This document shows positions 12,501 through 23,769 of a DNA stretch of 64,000 nucleotides, in pieces. The DNA lies in assembly GCF_002994745.2 (NCBI RefSeq), contig NC_037088.1:51861897-51925896 (forward strand), read 5' to 3'. The notes under the pieces were generated by a model that was given only the letters and a program-made list of their open reading frames with translations, was not told the DNA's origin and did not search any database. Position 1 is the stretch's first letter, and every line of letters begins with the position of its first letter. This stretch comes from Rosa chinensis. Taxonomy: Eukaryota; Streptophyta; Magnoliopsida; Rosales; Rosaceae. The position numbers and the translations under genes were made by a program.

Positions 12501-13982
12501 ACCAGGTTTCTATTTATTTTATTATTATTATTATTTTTTAATCTTCGGGAGAAGGACCACCCAAACAGATCGGCATGGGTGTCTGCAGTCTCACGCGTTT
12601 TTTTTAGCAAGTGCTTAACACGCGTGCAGTGACATTGGCACGTAGTGGCAAGAGGCGTAATAAGGAGTGGTTTACGAGGGTAAAGAAGGGAATAGAAATT
12701 CTCTGCCGGGTTTACACGAGATTGTATTGCCTGCCACGACGAGGACAGGAAAAAAGGCAACGGGAATAGACGCCGTTAGTCGTTACAGATTACTGGTTTT
12801 GGAGGGGGGGGGGGGGGGGGGGGGAAGGGGGCGGGGAAGCATTAATATCTCGGCCGCCGTTATCGGACGGATCAGATTCTATTCCGTGCTTTCCCGTGAG
12901 ACCTATATACATCGTACATTACTAGCTCCTAGGCTTTCTGGTACGATAGCTCTCAGCTAGGAAAGAGATGTGTCATCACAAAAAAAAAAACACAAGTAAT
13001 TTATGAAAACAAAATTAACATATTATCTCAAAAAAAAAAAAAAAACCCTATTTAGAACCAACAAAACAAAAAAACATGTCTAATGTGAATGTTATACCTA
13101 ATTTTGCAAGGTTTACAGCTATCAATCAAAGTCATGACTGTTGTGTTTATTGAAGTTGTTACGATCACTTCAAGGGCTTTTTACTTTTTTTTTTGATAAA
13201 AATTTCCACACTATCATTTTCTCTTCTATATTATGTAGGGTTAGAGTTCTCTTTTATTTTTCTAGTTTTGAATTTTCTTCAGTCAATTTAAGCTTCATTA
13301 AGAACTTTTGACACACAAAATGGATATCAAGTGTGAAAATGTACAGAATTCAATGAATTATGAATAGGACGTTAATCAGGAAATACAATTTAAATATAGT
13401 CATTTGAACATGATTTCAATGTTGGTGAGCTAGATGTTATGGTAGTAAGAGCAAACCTAGACAAAGTTTTTTTTGGACAAGCTCATGGCTCTGTCTATTT
13501 AAAGAAGGAAAAAAGACCAATAAGATTGAGCCTCACCTAGAGAGGTTGCTATCTTTCGACCTCTCTTGCACAGTTGAGATGTCACTTTATAGTGTTTTGA
13601 TGCTTGCATTATCCACCTATTTTTAGTTGTGCTCTATTGCGATCGCTAATATTAGTGTAGTATTGCATTAGGAAAGCTCTTATGACGAGTCACTTAGCTT
13701 GGTGGGATGTCAAATTATCTGATTATCATTTCTCTTTCTTTTCTAAAAAAGACCCTTGAAAACATTTTAAATTACTGTAGAACCTTTATTGGAACCAAGA
13801 TTTAAGAAATGAAATCCTCTTAACTCACCTAAATCTTTGTAATATCATAAATGAAAATGGGTTGAGTTCCAAAACATTTTATTTAATAAACTGCACGAGC
13901 AAACATTTATTTTCTTAGAAGAATGGTGTTTGTACTCATGTTAATGAGCTCATTAAAAGCTCAACTCCATTATTCTCTTTTA
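9536..13982. other. Intergenic, no gene recognised
   Basis: Only short ORFs without family features are seen. Notable local sequences are a GATCTGAT/GATCGGAT-rich patch at about 10900-11100, a perfect 10-base inverted repeat (CACTAGAGTA at 11639-11648 and its complement at 11692-11701), a G-box CACGTGG at about 12444, and a 21-base G run (12804-12824) within a locally GC-rich patch at 12420-12960. The GC-rich patch may be a decayed insertion, but I could not define its ends. Confidence 0.5.
12804..12824 (+). repeat. Poly(G) run, 21 bp
   Basis: A run of 21 consecutive G is followed by more G-rich sequence. It is the longest G homopolymer in the window. Its length is likely to be unstable or mis-sequenced. 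Confidence 0.9.
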
Positions 13983-14000
13983 TTGCAAAATCAATTCTTT

Positions 14001-14177
14001 TTTTTGACTTTGTCAAGGGAACCCAAAGGCTTATTAGACTCAAGATAAATCCTTTCGGCGCATGTTAAATGCTCCAACAATGCACAATGCCTGGTCACTT
14101 TGACAGTTTTAAGGTTCGAACCTAAGTTGGGGAGCACACCCAACTAGGCAAGAACCACTAGACCATTTGCAGTGGTT
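14001..14177 (-). mobile_element. tRNA-related SINE with perfect 18-bp TSD
   Basis: On the minus strand the element begins near CCACTGCAAATGGTCTAG. It has a box-A-like GGTCTAGTGGTTC and a perfect box-B-like GGTTCGAACCT, and ends in an A-run. The 18-base TTGCAAAATCAATTCTTT occurs on both sides (13983-14000 and 14178-14195). This is a clear target-site duplication from LINE-type reverse transcription. The element is about 177 bases. The perfect duplication suggests a fairly recent insertion. Confidence 0.85.
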
Positions 14178-14195
14178 TTGCAAAATCAATTCTTT

Positions 14196-15129
14196 GTTTA
14201 ATCTGTATGTTTATATTCTATTGTTGCAAGTTTCTTATAAAAAAAAATCACTATTGTTTTGTTTTGTTTAGTGCAGTTGTTATGACTTATGATTACTTCA
14301 AGGGGTTTTTCTTTTGTAAAAAAAAAAAATTCCACAATAGATTTTTTGTTGTTGTATTTTTAATTTTATCCAAGTGTCAGTATTATCCACTCTTGTTGAA
14401 AATAACATTGGAGTGTCCCATTGTCCAAAGATCTCACACAAAAGAGTGGGATGGTCCCAATTATTGGTGTAGACTGCAGAGTGATTTTCTTTTTGGTTCT
14501 GCTGATAAAAATTGGTCCAGAGTTGAACATAATTCGAGTCCTTCCTCTGTATCATGATGATTAATCACCTAACATCCTAGTGCCTACACTGCACAAACTC
14601 TCTAGGTCTAGCCGCTAAGCTTATATAAATTTGTGAGGGAAAATGCTAGCAAGTACAATTATGTCTCTTATTTATTTAGTCATTGTTCTAATTCTTGCTA
14701 AGTGGGATGACCCTTTGATCCTTTACAACAATATTTTTGGCTATAGATTCCACTCAATTATAAAAGAGAATTAGAGAAAATAAAATATACCAACTTGGCT
14801 TATGATAGATCCCACTCCTACCCAATTGCAACAATTGTGAAAGAAAAACTTGGCCTCTTTTTAAAATGTAACAGCACCCACAAACAAAAAATAAAGAAGC
14901 AATTTTGGGGATTTGATTCAGGTCAAGAAAAAAACAGAGCAAAGTCTGGGAGATATAGACAGGGAGAGAGCGCTTCATTAACACAGAGAGAAGCCAAAAG
15001 GAGCGGTTTTGGGTTTGCCCAGAAGACAAAGCAGAAAGTGGGTTTGTAACTGAAGCAGACTCAAAAAGAGAGATTAGAGAGAAAAAGAGAAATCTAGAAA
15101 AGAAAAAAAAAAGAAAAAAGAAAAGAAAA
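14196..15129 (+). promoter_or_regulatory. Upstream region and probable promoter of the ARF gene
   Basis: No gene is recognised here. The last ~200 bases (14930-15130) are very rich in A/G and read like the start of a plant 5' leader. The promoter is therefore likely to lie within this stretch and up to the SINE at 14.0-14.2 kb. No TATA box or AuxRE cluster stands out clearly enough to call. Confidence 0.35.
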
Positions 15130-15262
15130 ATGAGCTAGTAGTACAGGCAGAGCACTAGCAATAATGGCTGCTTGCATAACCGTCCTGTCTGTTTAGCCTT
15201 TTTCCCCTCTTTCTTGGTCTTGCTGGTCGCCAATGGGGTAGGCTATTATGGTAATACCATAG
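15130..15262 (+). promoter_or_regulatory. Four short upstream ORFs in the ARF leader
   Basis: If the transcript begins in the purine-rich tract near 15.0 kb, its leader contains four ATGs that each terminate before the main start. They are at 15130 (MS), 15164 (10 codons, MAACITVLSV), 15233 (MG) and 15248 (MVIP). A CGT/GTT triplet repeat follows at about 15361-15388. Upstream ORFs that dampen translation are known for other plant ARFs (ETT, MP). Here the role is inferred, and the transcription start has not been seen. Confidence 0.45.
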
Positions 15263-15414
15263 TGCGTTGGAGAGGCTGTGGCAGCCCCTGTTTGAGCATT
15301 TTTCTTTTTGTGCATTGCCTTTCTTTTGTTTGGGATTCTAAATTTCCAGTCTTGTACGGCACGGCGTCGTCGTCGTCGTTGTTGTTGGCTCTGCTGGTTT
15401 GAGCTCCGTTTTGA

Positions 15415-18400
15415 ATGGCGCACAGCGAGTGTGAGTCTTCATCTATTTCTCGTGCTACTGCCGATACAGGTGGGTTGGTTTGCTCGGTAAGTTCTAGTTG
15501 GGTGGGGGGGATGAAACGAAGAATGTTCAAACTGTTTTCATTCTGTGATTTTGGGTTCTGTTTTCTGTGTTGGGTTTTGGCCTTAATATGATAAAGTTTG
15601 CATCTTTGTAGTTTTGAGCTTGTTTTCTTTTCTGGGTTTTCTCACAAACCAAGTATTTAAAAGCCCATAGAACATATGGTTCTGAATTTTGAGGTGTGCA
15701 TTTTGTATGATAGGTTTTGGAGGTGCTTTGTATACAGAGCTATGGAAGTTATGTGCAGGGCCTCTGGTGGATGTGCCCAGTCCTGGAGAGAGAGTGTTCT
15801 ACTTTCCGCAGGGTCATATGGAACAAGTAAGCTAGCTACTTCAGTTTTTTTGTTTTTTTTTTTTTTTGCAATTCGCTGTTCTATTTTTTTTGAGTGTTTG
15901 CATTGTTTCCTAATGGATCAAAATCTGTTCTTTTCTTCTGGTGCCTTTGTTTTCTTTCTTTCTGAAAATTTGCTGGGTTTTTGCAGCTGGAAGCATCAAC
16001 AAATCAAGAACTGAATCCGCAAATCCCTCGGTTTAATATACCTTCGAAGATCCTTTGTCGTGTGGTTAACATTCAATTACTGGTACTGTGCTTCAGATCG
16101 TAGTTTCCATCTCCATCTATGTGCTTTACAAGTTTGGATACCCTGTGAAATTGGTCTTATTCAAATTTGATTAACTTTCAGGCAGAACGAGAAACCGATG
16201 AGGTTTATGCTCAGATCACTTTGCACCCAGAATCAGATGTAAGAAACATATTTTTCTTTCGTCTTATTTATTGTTTTTATTTCTACCTTTCTCTGTTGGT
16301 TGCTAAGAAAAAGGAACAAAAGAACATAAATAGTTTGTGACCAAAACTTTTGTAATTCTTTGGTTCCAGAAACTAATGTTAAAGGTTCTTTCTTTTCTTC
16401 CCTCATTCTTCTTTTGGCTGGTATTTACAGCAAAGTGAACCTACAAGTCCTGATCCATGTGTACCAGAGCCTCCAAAACCGGCTACTTACTCGTTTTGCA
16501 AGATTCTGACAGCTTCTGATACAAGCACCCATGGAGGGTTCTCTGTTCTTCGAAAGCATGCTAATGATTGCTTGCCTCCTTTGGTATTTACTCTCATTTT
16601 TGTTTTTGGCATGTTAGTGGTGTTTTCGTTTTTCTTTTTTCTCCATCTCATATTCACCTCTGGTTTTCATTTCATTAGGACATGAACCAAGCAACTCCAA
16701 CTCAGGAATTGGTTGCCAAAGATCTTCATGGGTATGAGTGGAAATTTAAGCATATCTTCAGAGGTATCCCTTGTGACATCAAATGCTTTCTTTGTGATTG
16801 AATGTGGATATTGGTTTTATTAGTTGGATTATGTCAAATTCTGAAAAAAAAAAAATTAACCAGAAGTAGAACCAGTCTTATTAGGCAAGTTCAATCTAGG
16901 AACTCTCATGTATGTCTTTGATTTCTGGACTCACGTCACTTTAATTTTGAACCTAAGGTCAACCTCGGAGGCATTTACTTACCACAGGATGGAGTACATT
17001 TGTCACTTCCAAAAGATTGGTTGCTGGTGATGCATTTGTGTTTTTGAGGTAAATCCGTCCGAATTGTTTACAGTGTTTTACAGTTATGATTAAGGTGTGT
17101 GCCCTGTTATAGACTAGGTTTTGTTAACAAACTCCTGTTTGTAGGGGTGGTAATGGGGAACTACGGGTTGGGGTTCGGCGTCTTGCTCGTCAACAGACTC
17201 CCATGCCTTCATCAGTGATATCTAGCCAAAGTATGCATCTTGGAGTGCTTGCAACTGCTTCTCATGCTGTCATGACCTCAACTCTCTTTGTTGTCTATTA
17301 CAAGCCCAGGTTGAGTGATGCCTCCATTTTGTGTCTAATTTAAGAGTTGTTATTAACCGGAGATTATATATTTTGACAATTTTTTTTTTATCAGGACAAG
17401 CCAATTTATTGTTGGATTAAACAAATATCTTGAAGCCATCAACAATAAGTTTTCTGTTGGCATGCGCTTTAAAATGCGATTTGAGGGGGAAGACTCACCG
17501 GAAAGAAGGTATGTGTAAAAAGTTTTTGGCTGTTAACGTTTTCTTTCGCTTTTAAATATACTCAACTTGATTGATTTTTTTTGCCCAATTTAATTGGACA
17601 GATTCACTGGCACTATAGTAGGGGTTGGGGATTTATCTCCTCACTGGTCTGAATCTAAATGGCGATCTCTGAAGGTTAAAATATGTTATTGAGTTGTTCA
17701 TTGGATTGCTAGTTAGTATATTCTCTGTATGTGCTCACTTTTCATACTTGCAGGTTCAATGGGATGAACATGCCACAGTACCAAGGCCGGATAGGGTTTC
17801 TCCTTGGGAGATAGAGCCATTTGTAGCTTCTGTTCCGTTAAATCTTGCTCAACCAGTTGTAAAGAGCAAAAGGCCTAAAACTGTTGAAATTGCTTCATCT
17901 GGTATGTAAAGCTTACAGTGACTTTTCATTTTAATAAAAAATTGTGGTTCTGTTGGTGGTACTAGTGTCTTGACTTCTATACACCAATTGAATGTAGAAA
18001 TTACCACCAATTCAATTGCTTCACCTTTCTGGTATCAAGGGTCAAACCAGTCTGTCGAGCCAACTCAATTAGGCAGTGTTGCTGAAGTCCAAAGCTCTGG
18101 TAGCCAGGCTGTGTGGCCCCCGAGGCAGAAAGAGAGCAATGGCAGCAGCTACTCTAGCTCAAGGATCTGTGCAGAGGGCATCTGGCCTTCTTCTCCAAAG
18201 GTGAATGTCTCTTTAAGCCTTTTTGCAGACTCACAAGAGGGCAACAAGAATGTTTCTATGGGGTCTACGCCACCTAGCTTCCCCTCCCCTCCTTCAAAAC
18301 CTAGCAATGGCCCGGTGCATGACCAGCTGGAAACAGGGAAAAAGTCCGAGTCTTCTTCAGGTTTTCGGTTGTTTGGTTATGATGTGCCAAACTCAATTAC

Positions 18401-19081
18401 TGCCCGTTTCCGGGAGAGAGAGCCAATGTTTACGACAGTGTGCTGTGGTGCCAAAGGACCTATTCTGGCCGCTGCATCAGAACTTGATCAGGACCTGGAA
18501 ATTTCAAAAATCTCAAAAGAACAGATGCAAGTTGTATCAGAGATGCCACCAATCGAGACACAAAGCAAGCAGGGATCCACTGTTTCAACGAGATCTCGCA
18601 CCAAGGTAACGTGCAGAGATCCTGCTGGTTCTGTTTGAATTACTCCACTACTTTTAAGTTGTATCTCATGAGCTCTTTTTTCTATTGAGAAGGTGCATAT
18701 GCAGGGTGTTGCTGTTGGTCGTGCTGTGGACTTGACTGCATTGAAGGGTTATGATGATCTAATTAATGAGTTGGAGAAAATGTTTGAGATCAAAGGAGAG
18801 CTTCGTCCAGCAAACAAATGGGCAGTTGTTTTTACTGATGATGAGAATGACATGATGCTTCTTGGCGATGATCAATGGCAGTAAGTCACCTAAGATTTGA
18901 TCTGCTGCACTAATGCATTTTCAATCCAAAATGACTGAGAAAATGTTAACTTTCCCCCCTCTGCAGAGATTTTTGCCGGACTGTGAAGAAGATATTTATC
19001 TATTCAAGTGATTACGTACAGATGCTAAGACAAGGCAAGCAAAAAAATTCAGCATTAGTGTGTCAGGAGACTGAAAACTAA
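15415..19081 (+). CDS. ARF11: Auxin response factor, ARF9/11/18 clade
   Basis: This is a DNA-binding auxin response factor, nuclear, of the clade regarded as repressors. Fourteen exons in consistent phase give 686 aa: 15415-15469, 15714-15826, 15987-16082, 16182-16238, 16431-16583, 16679-16763, 16958-17048, 17145-17309, 17395-17508, 17602-17674, 17754-17901, 17998-18605, 18693-18880, 18967-19081. The ATG directly follows an in-frame TGA. Domains are the dimerisation region with [17 protein letters not shown], the B3 domain (~129-230; [19 protein letters not shown]-type [14 protein letters not shown]), the ARF ancillary domain (~250-335), an S/P-rich middle region without glutamine tracts, and a PB1 domain (~587-680) with the lysine ([14 protein letters not shown]) and acidic ([13 protein letters not shown]) faces. 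GFRLFGYDV in the middle region matches the RLFG-type repression motif. Exon 1 and the start of exon 12 are the least certain boundaries. Position after CAS points to the ARF11 locus; the databases often label such genes ARF18. Confidence 0.93.
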
Positions 19082-20880
19082 ATACATTTCCTTTTTCATT
19101 GTGGCTTTTATTTAAGCTAGTTGGTAGTTGGGTTGCTCATACTTCTGGAGGATGATCTGGGTTGACGATTTTCATGCCAGAAGCAGGGCAACCAGTTAAT
19201 CAGTTTTAGTAGATCTGTCAAGTGTGCGGTTGTGGTTAGCATCAGTAGTAGGCCTGTAAAGATCCATATATATGTTTGGAATTTGGTGTTTAGTCCTTTG
19301 TTGCTTCCTTGGGTGGAAAGCTGTGTCATGCCCTTCATTTGACAATTTGTTTTAAGCTTAGATTAAAAGACTCTGTTAAGACTTGCTAGGAAAAAAGGTG
19401 ATGAAAAACAAAAAGAAGGAAAAAAGGCATGCAAAGCAGGTATGAATGATGTGTCGATCACGAACTGGATTAGGTAAGGGGAGGAAGTCAGGGAACCGTT
19501 GGTATCTTTTGCTTTCTAAGGTGTCTGAACTGTGGAGGCAAGTGTTGTTTTCATGAAGATCATCACTCGTTCTAAAAGAAGTCCAGTGGAAAAAGGGTGA
19601 AAAAGAAGTGTACAAAAGGCGTGAAATCCTTTTGACAATGACATAGATGATTTGGGAGCATGATTATTGTCTCCCATGTAGAATATCAGTCACCTACTCT
19701 TTCAATTGTTTAAAAGAGAAAGAAAAGGAAACTCCAATAATCCTCCCAAGTCAAATATAGTATGCTGGTCATTGTGGAACTTGGAGAAGGCAAATGAAGA
19801 GATTTAATCTGAAAGTGCAGAGAAAGGAGGGAAACATATAAAATCGTCCCCATCTTTGACAAGCATGTCTTCTGCATTAAAGTATCTTGTTACTGAGGAA
19901 AATTTGCAATAGACTAAAAAAACAAATTGACTCCGTTATCTTGGGAGAATAATTATCACTCACAAAATGGTGCAGTTGTTATTTTCTTTTTTTGGATGGA
20001 AATAGAGAAGGAAGAAAGAACTCCCACATCTTCTATTATTAAGAAAAAGAGAACGTAGCAATTACAGTACCAGCTTATGAACAAAACCTGTGGACAATGC
20101 CTCATGAAACAAAATTGAAACAAACAAACTGGGATCAAGAAAAGCAAAAACTAGGAAGACCAAGTTCATCTCGTTGACAAAGATGAAGAATGGAATGAAG
20201 AGGCTCATCCCACCATACCAAACGAGTCGAAAGACAAGCTGATACATAGTATGACTCATTGAATTTTCCCTAGTGTTCTGCTACATTTCTCTAACCCACT
20301 TTCCACAGCAAAGCATGAAAAGGAAAGGAATAACAAGACCGGGATATTTTGGATTAGTTACAACTAAAGAAAAAAATTCTCCAAGATTTAGTTTGAATAA
20401 CAGAAAAGAAGCAGAATAGAACACAATGTCCCGTTTGCTCAGTTTTTCTCTGCGGATATTGTGTTTAGTTTCATGAAAGTACTAAATACACTGTGCTTTG
20501 TTTTTTGGACCACTATTCCATATTCCATGGTCTAGACAGGGAATTACATATCGTATTATCTATTGCTTCGTGGGAACAAGAAATTTTAAAGATAAGACTG
20601 ATAATGACTTGGTGTCAATCTAGCAGAAAACATGGAGGAACAAAACCAGGTTAGCTTATTTAGAAAATTAACATTATTGTTCTCATCCAAAGCTTGTTGA
20701 AAGGGAAACTAATGATAAACTAGTATACAAATACTGATTGTTTACTGTCGGAAAATGTTATCTTATCAGACTTTTAATTTAAATATCATTGAAAACATGA
20801 ATTCTTGTTTTGAATATAGAAGAGCAACTGGTCATGAATATACAAGAGCCTATGATGTAGGCCAGATTGAAGGGGAAATG
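19082..20880. other. ARF 3' UTR and intergenic DNA
   Basis: The first few hundred bases after the ARF stop are presumably 3' UTR; no clear polyadenylation signal was chosen. The rest contains A/G-rich sequence and short ORFs with no recognisable domains. I see no gene or element with defined ends. Confidence 0.45.
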
Positions 20881-22108
20881 GAGTAGGAAAAGATTGTGTG
20901 AAAGGCACTTTACTATATTTTTCCCCAGGCAATTGGACACAAATTTGTTCTTTGTCATTGTTCTACGTACATTCAGTGTATGAATAAACAAGTAACACAA
21001 AATCGGAGTGTTATAGGGTTATGGATGGATTGTTTAAGCAGTGAGGCAAATGGTTCTATTGTTTTAACTTTTAAATGTACGAAGGTTTAGAGAAGACAAC
21101 CCAGACAAACTCTTTGGCAACAGAATGAATATATAACGATTTTTAGGATCGTATAGATCGAAAAGTTGAGGTTTAGTATATGCCAGGGATCATACTCTAA
21201 TTTTACTATTTGGAAGATGGTCGGATAATGAACAAAAACAATTTTTGAATAAAACTTGAGTGTATGTGGCATATTGATAATTGGCAATTAGAATCCCACA
21301 TCGAGAAGAAATTGTATGAAATGAATATTTATAACAAATCACATCAATGTTTCTTATTGCCGGGTCTTGTAGCGGAGACTTGTAACTAAACAGAGCATTA
21401 AAGTGATTGGCGGGTGAGTGAATCTTTGCTCAATGAGGTGGTGATTGTCTTAGTTTGTTCACTTCGGTGAAGTCGCACTAAGCACGCCTCTAAACCCTCG
21501 GGTCAGAGGGCTCCCCACACGATAAGGGTGGGTAGCGAACTACATTGAGAAATCATGATTGGGAGTTGTCTCACAAACTAAGATGACCTCACTTCAGCGT
21601 GCTGTTGGGTATAAGCCCTCACCCCACAATCATTTTTTGTTTAATGGGTTAGGGGGCTCTATTTTGTATTAATAATTCAATCTTTCGCAGCGCATAGATT
21701 ATTTTGTTAATATGTTGAGTTCGATATGCAATCTATTAATAATTCACATTAACCGTCTTTGATCAAAGGTTTCCATGATATCGTTAATTGGTATTTAGCA
21801 TTAGATTTAGACATAACTACTGAGCTCGAAATTAAGGAGAAGAAGCTTCTTAACGTACGGCCATAACTATAGCAATTGAATGTCCTACGGGCATGTATAA
21901 TATGGTTAATTATATCATCCTAATCCTGCAAACCTCTCTTTTACGTTGCCTTGTTTCGATTCCTAACACTCATTCACTGAATTTTTTTGCTTTAATTTAT
22001 CTTCCACATTGAGTTAATTCTTGTTCATGTACATTAATGATTCTCTTCCCCTTCTTCATCCATCTATAGCAGTCGAGCAGCCCATAGCTAGCGTCTAGCC
22101 TCCTCCAA

Positions 22109-22160
22109 TGGTTGCAGGATGTCCAAATGGGAATCTCCTCTTATGAAACTATGAAGGGCA
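22109..22160 (+). pseudogene. Damaged MGCGMSKW first-exon copy
   Basis: The leader is conserved, but the start reads ATGGTTGCAGGATGTCC. One G of the GGG is missing and a G>A change is present, so the MGCGMSKW frame is broken after the first codon. The downstream CTCCTCTTATGAAAC is recognisably the same sequence as in the other copies. Confidence 0.6.
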
Positions 22161-22959
22161 CTTTACTATTTGTTTCCCACTTCCCAGGCTGTTGAAACAA
22201 ATTTGTTCTTTGTCGTTGTTCTACATTAATTCAGTGTATGAATAGTAAACGTCGAACACGAAATCGGAGTGTTATAGGATTAGGGATGGATTGTTTAATC
22301 AGTGAGGCAATCAGGCAAATGGCTTCTAGTGTTGTACATGTATGAAGGTTTAGAGAAGACAACCCCGACGAACTCTTTGGCAACCGAATGAATATATAAC
22401 GACCTTTAGGATCGTATAGATCAGAAAGCTGAGGTTTGGTAAATGCCAAGGATCATGCTTTTTAATTTTACTATTTGGAAGATAGTCGGATGATGAGCTA
22501 AACAATTTTGAATGAACTTTAGTGTTTGTGGTATATTGGTAATTAGAATCCCGCATCGAGAATAAATTGTATGAAATGAATGATTACAAGGAATTATATC
22601 AATGTTTCTTATTGCCGAGTCTTGTACGTAGCATTAAAGTGATTGGCGGGTGAGTGAATCTTTGCTTGATGAGGTGTGATAGTTTTGGTTTGTTCATTTC
22701 GGTGAAGTCGCACTAAGCACGCCCCTAAACCCTCGGGTAAGAGGGCCCCCCACACAATAAGGGTGGGTAGCGAACTACATTGAGTAATCATGATTGGGAG
22801 TCGTCCCACGAATTAAGATGACCTCACTTCAGCGTGCTATCGGGTGTAAGCTCTCACCCCACAATCACTTTTAACTTTTTTTTTTCTTTTTCCCCCTTGC
22901 TAAATCTCTTGTTCTTAATTTTCATAGAGTTGGATATCATATTGGTAATCTTTATGTTC

Positions 22960-23055
22960 TATTGAAATTCTGAAAAAAAGTTTTGACTTTTGAGAAGACA
23001 TAGCAAGATGAACACTTTGGTAACAGAATGAATATACTGATTCTATGGTCTCATA
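22960..23055 (+). repeat. Interrupted unit of the cluster, left of the hAT insertion
   Basis: The sequence up to the hAT insertion (GATGAACACTTTGGTAACAG and its neighbours) matches the uninterrupted copy at about 36120-36250. It resumes after 26697 with GAAGTCCAAG. The target is therefore one cluster unit, and position 36251-36258 is the paralogous empty site. Confidence 0.75.
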
Positions 23056-23769
23056 TAGAGCCGGCCTTGAGATTTTAGAGGCTCTAGGCGAACTAAAAAA
23101 GTGGGGCTCCCTGAAATTTTCTGAGAGTTTTAGCTTGAAGCTTAGCTTCTACATCTCTCCTTTGCGTGAGGCTTAACCGGGTGATGAGATATGAGTCCAC
23201 CACTCTATGCAAAGCATCTAATTTTTTTTCAATACAGGAAAGACATCTGCAAATCATTTGTTGATAACTCAAGGTTTAGATCGAGTGTATAAAAGAAAGT
23301 CCCAAAAACAATGAAAAACAAAATTAGAATAAACTCATAAAGGCACCAATCCAGCTAGCCAAGATTCAGTTAAACAAACAAAAGTGATCAAAAAGAGAAA
23401 CACAACTAATTTAGCAATCCAAGATTAAGATTTAAATTAGAGGTCGTCAACGGGCCGGGCCGGGCTTTATTAAAAATCAAAGGATCCAAGCCCGTCCATA
23501 TAAAGCGGGCCTTGCGGGCTTTTTCGGGTCGGGCCGGGCTTAGCCTTGCGGGCTTTTTTGGGCCGGGCCTTGCGGGCTTTATTTATAAATAAATATTTAA
23601 AGACACAAGTATTTTTTTTTTTAATCAAGCTTTGGAAATTCAATGGATAATGATCAAATACAACCAAGATAACAATCTATATAACTATATTGTACCAAAA
23701 AAAATCTATATTTATACATAGATACTAATTTGTTGATAAATAAATTTTTAAAGACACTAATTTTTTATA

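Noticed and set aside
12667..12960. 97-codon ORF with a poly-glycine stretch
   Set aside because: It depends on a 21-base G run and has no other protein features. The start lies in unremarkable sequence.
13980..14200. Possible tRNA gene because of box A and GGTTCGAACCT
   Set aside because: No cloverleaf with paired acceptor stem; poly(A) and target duplication show a SINE.
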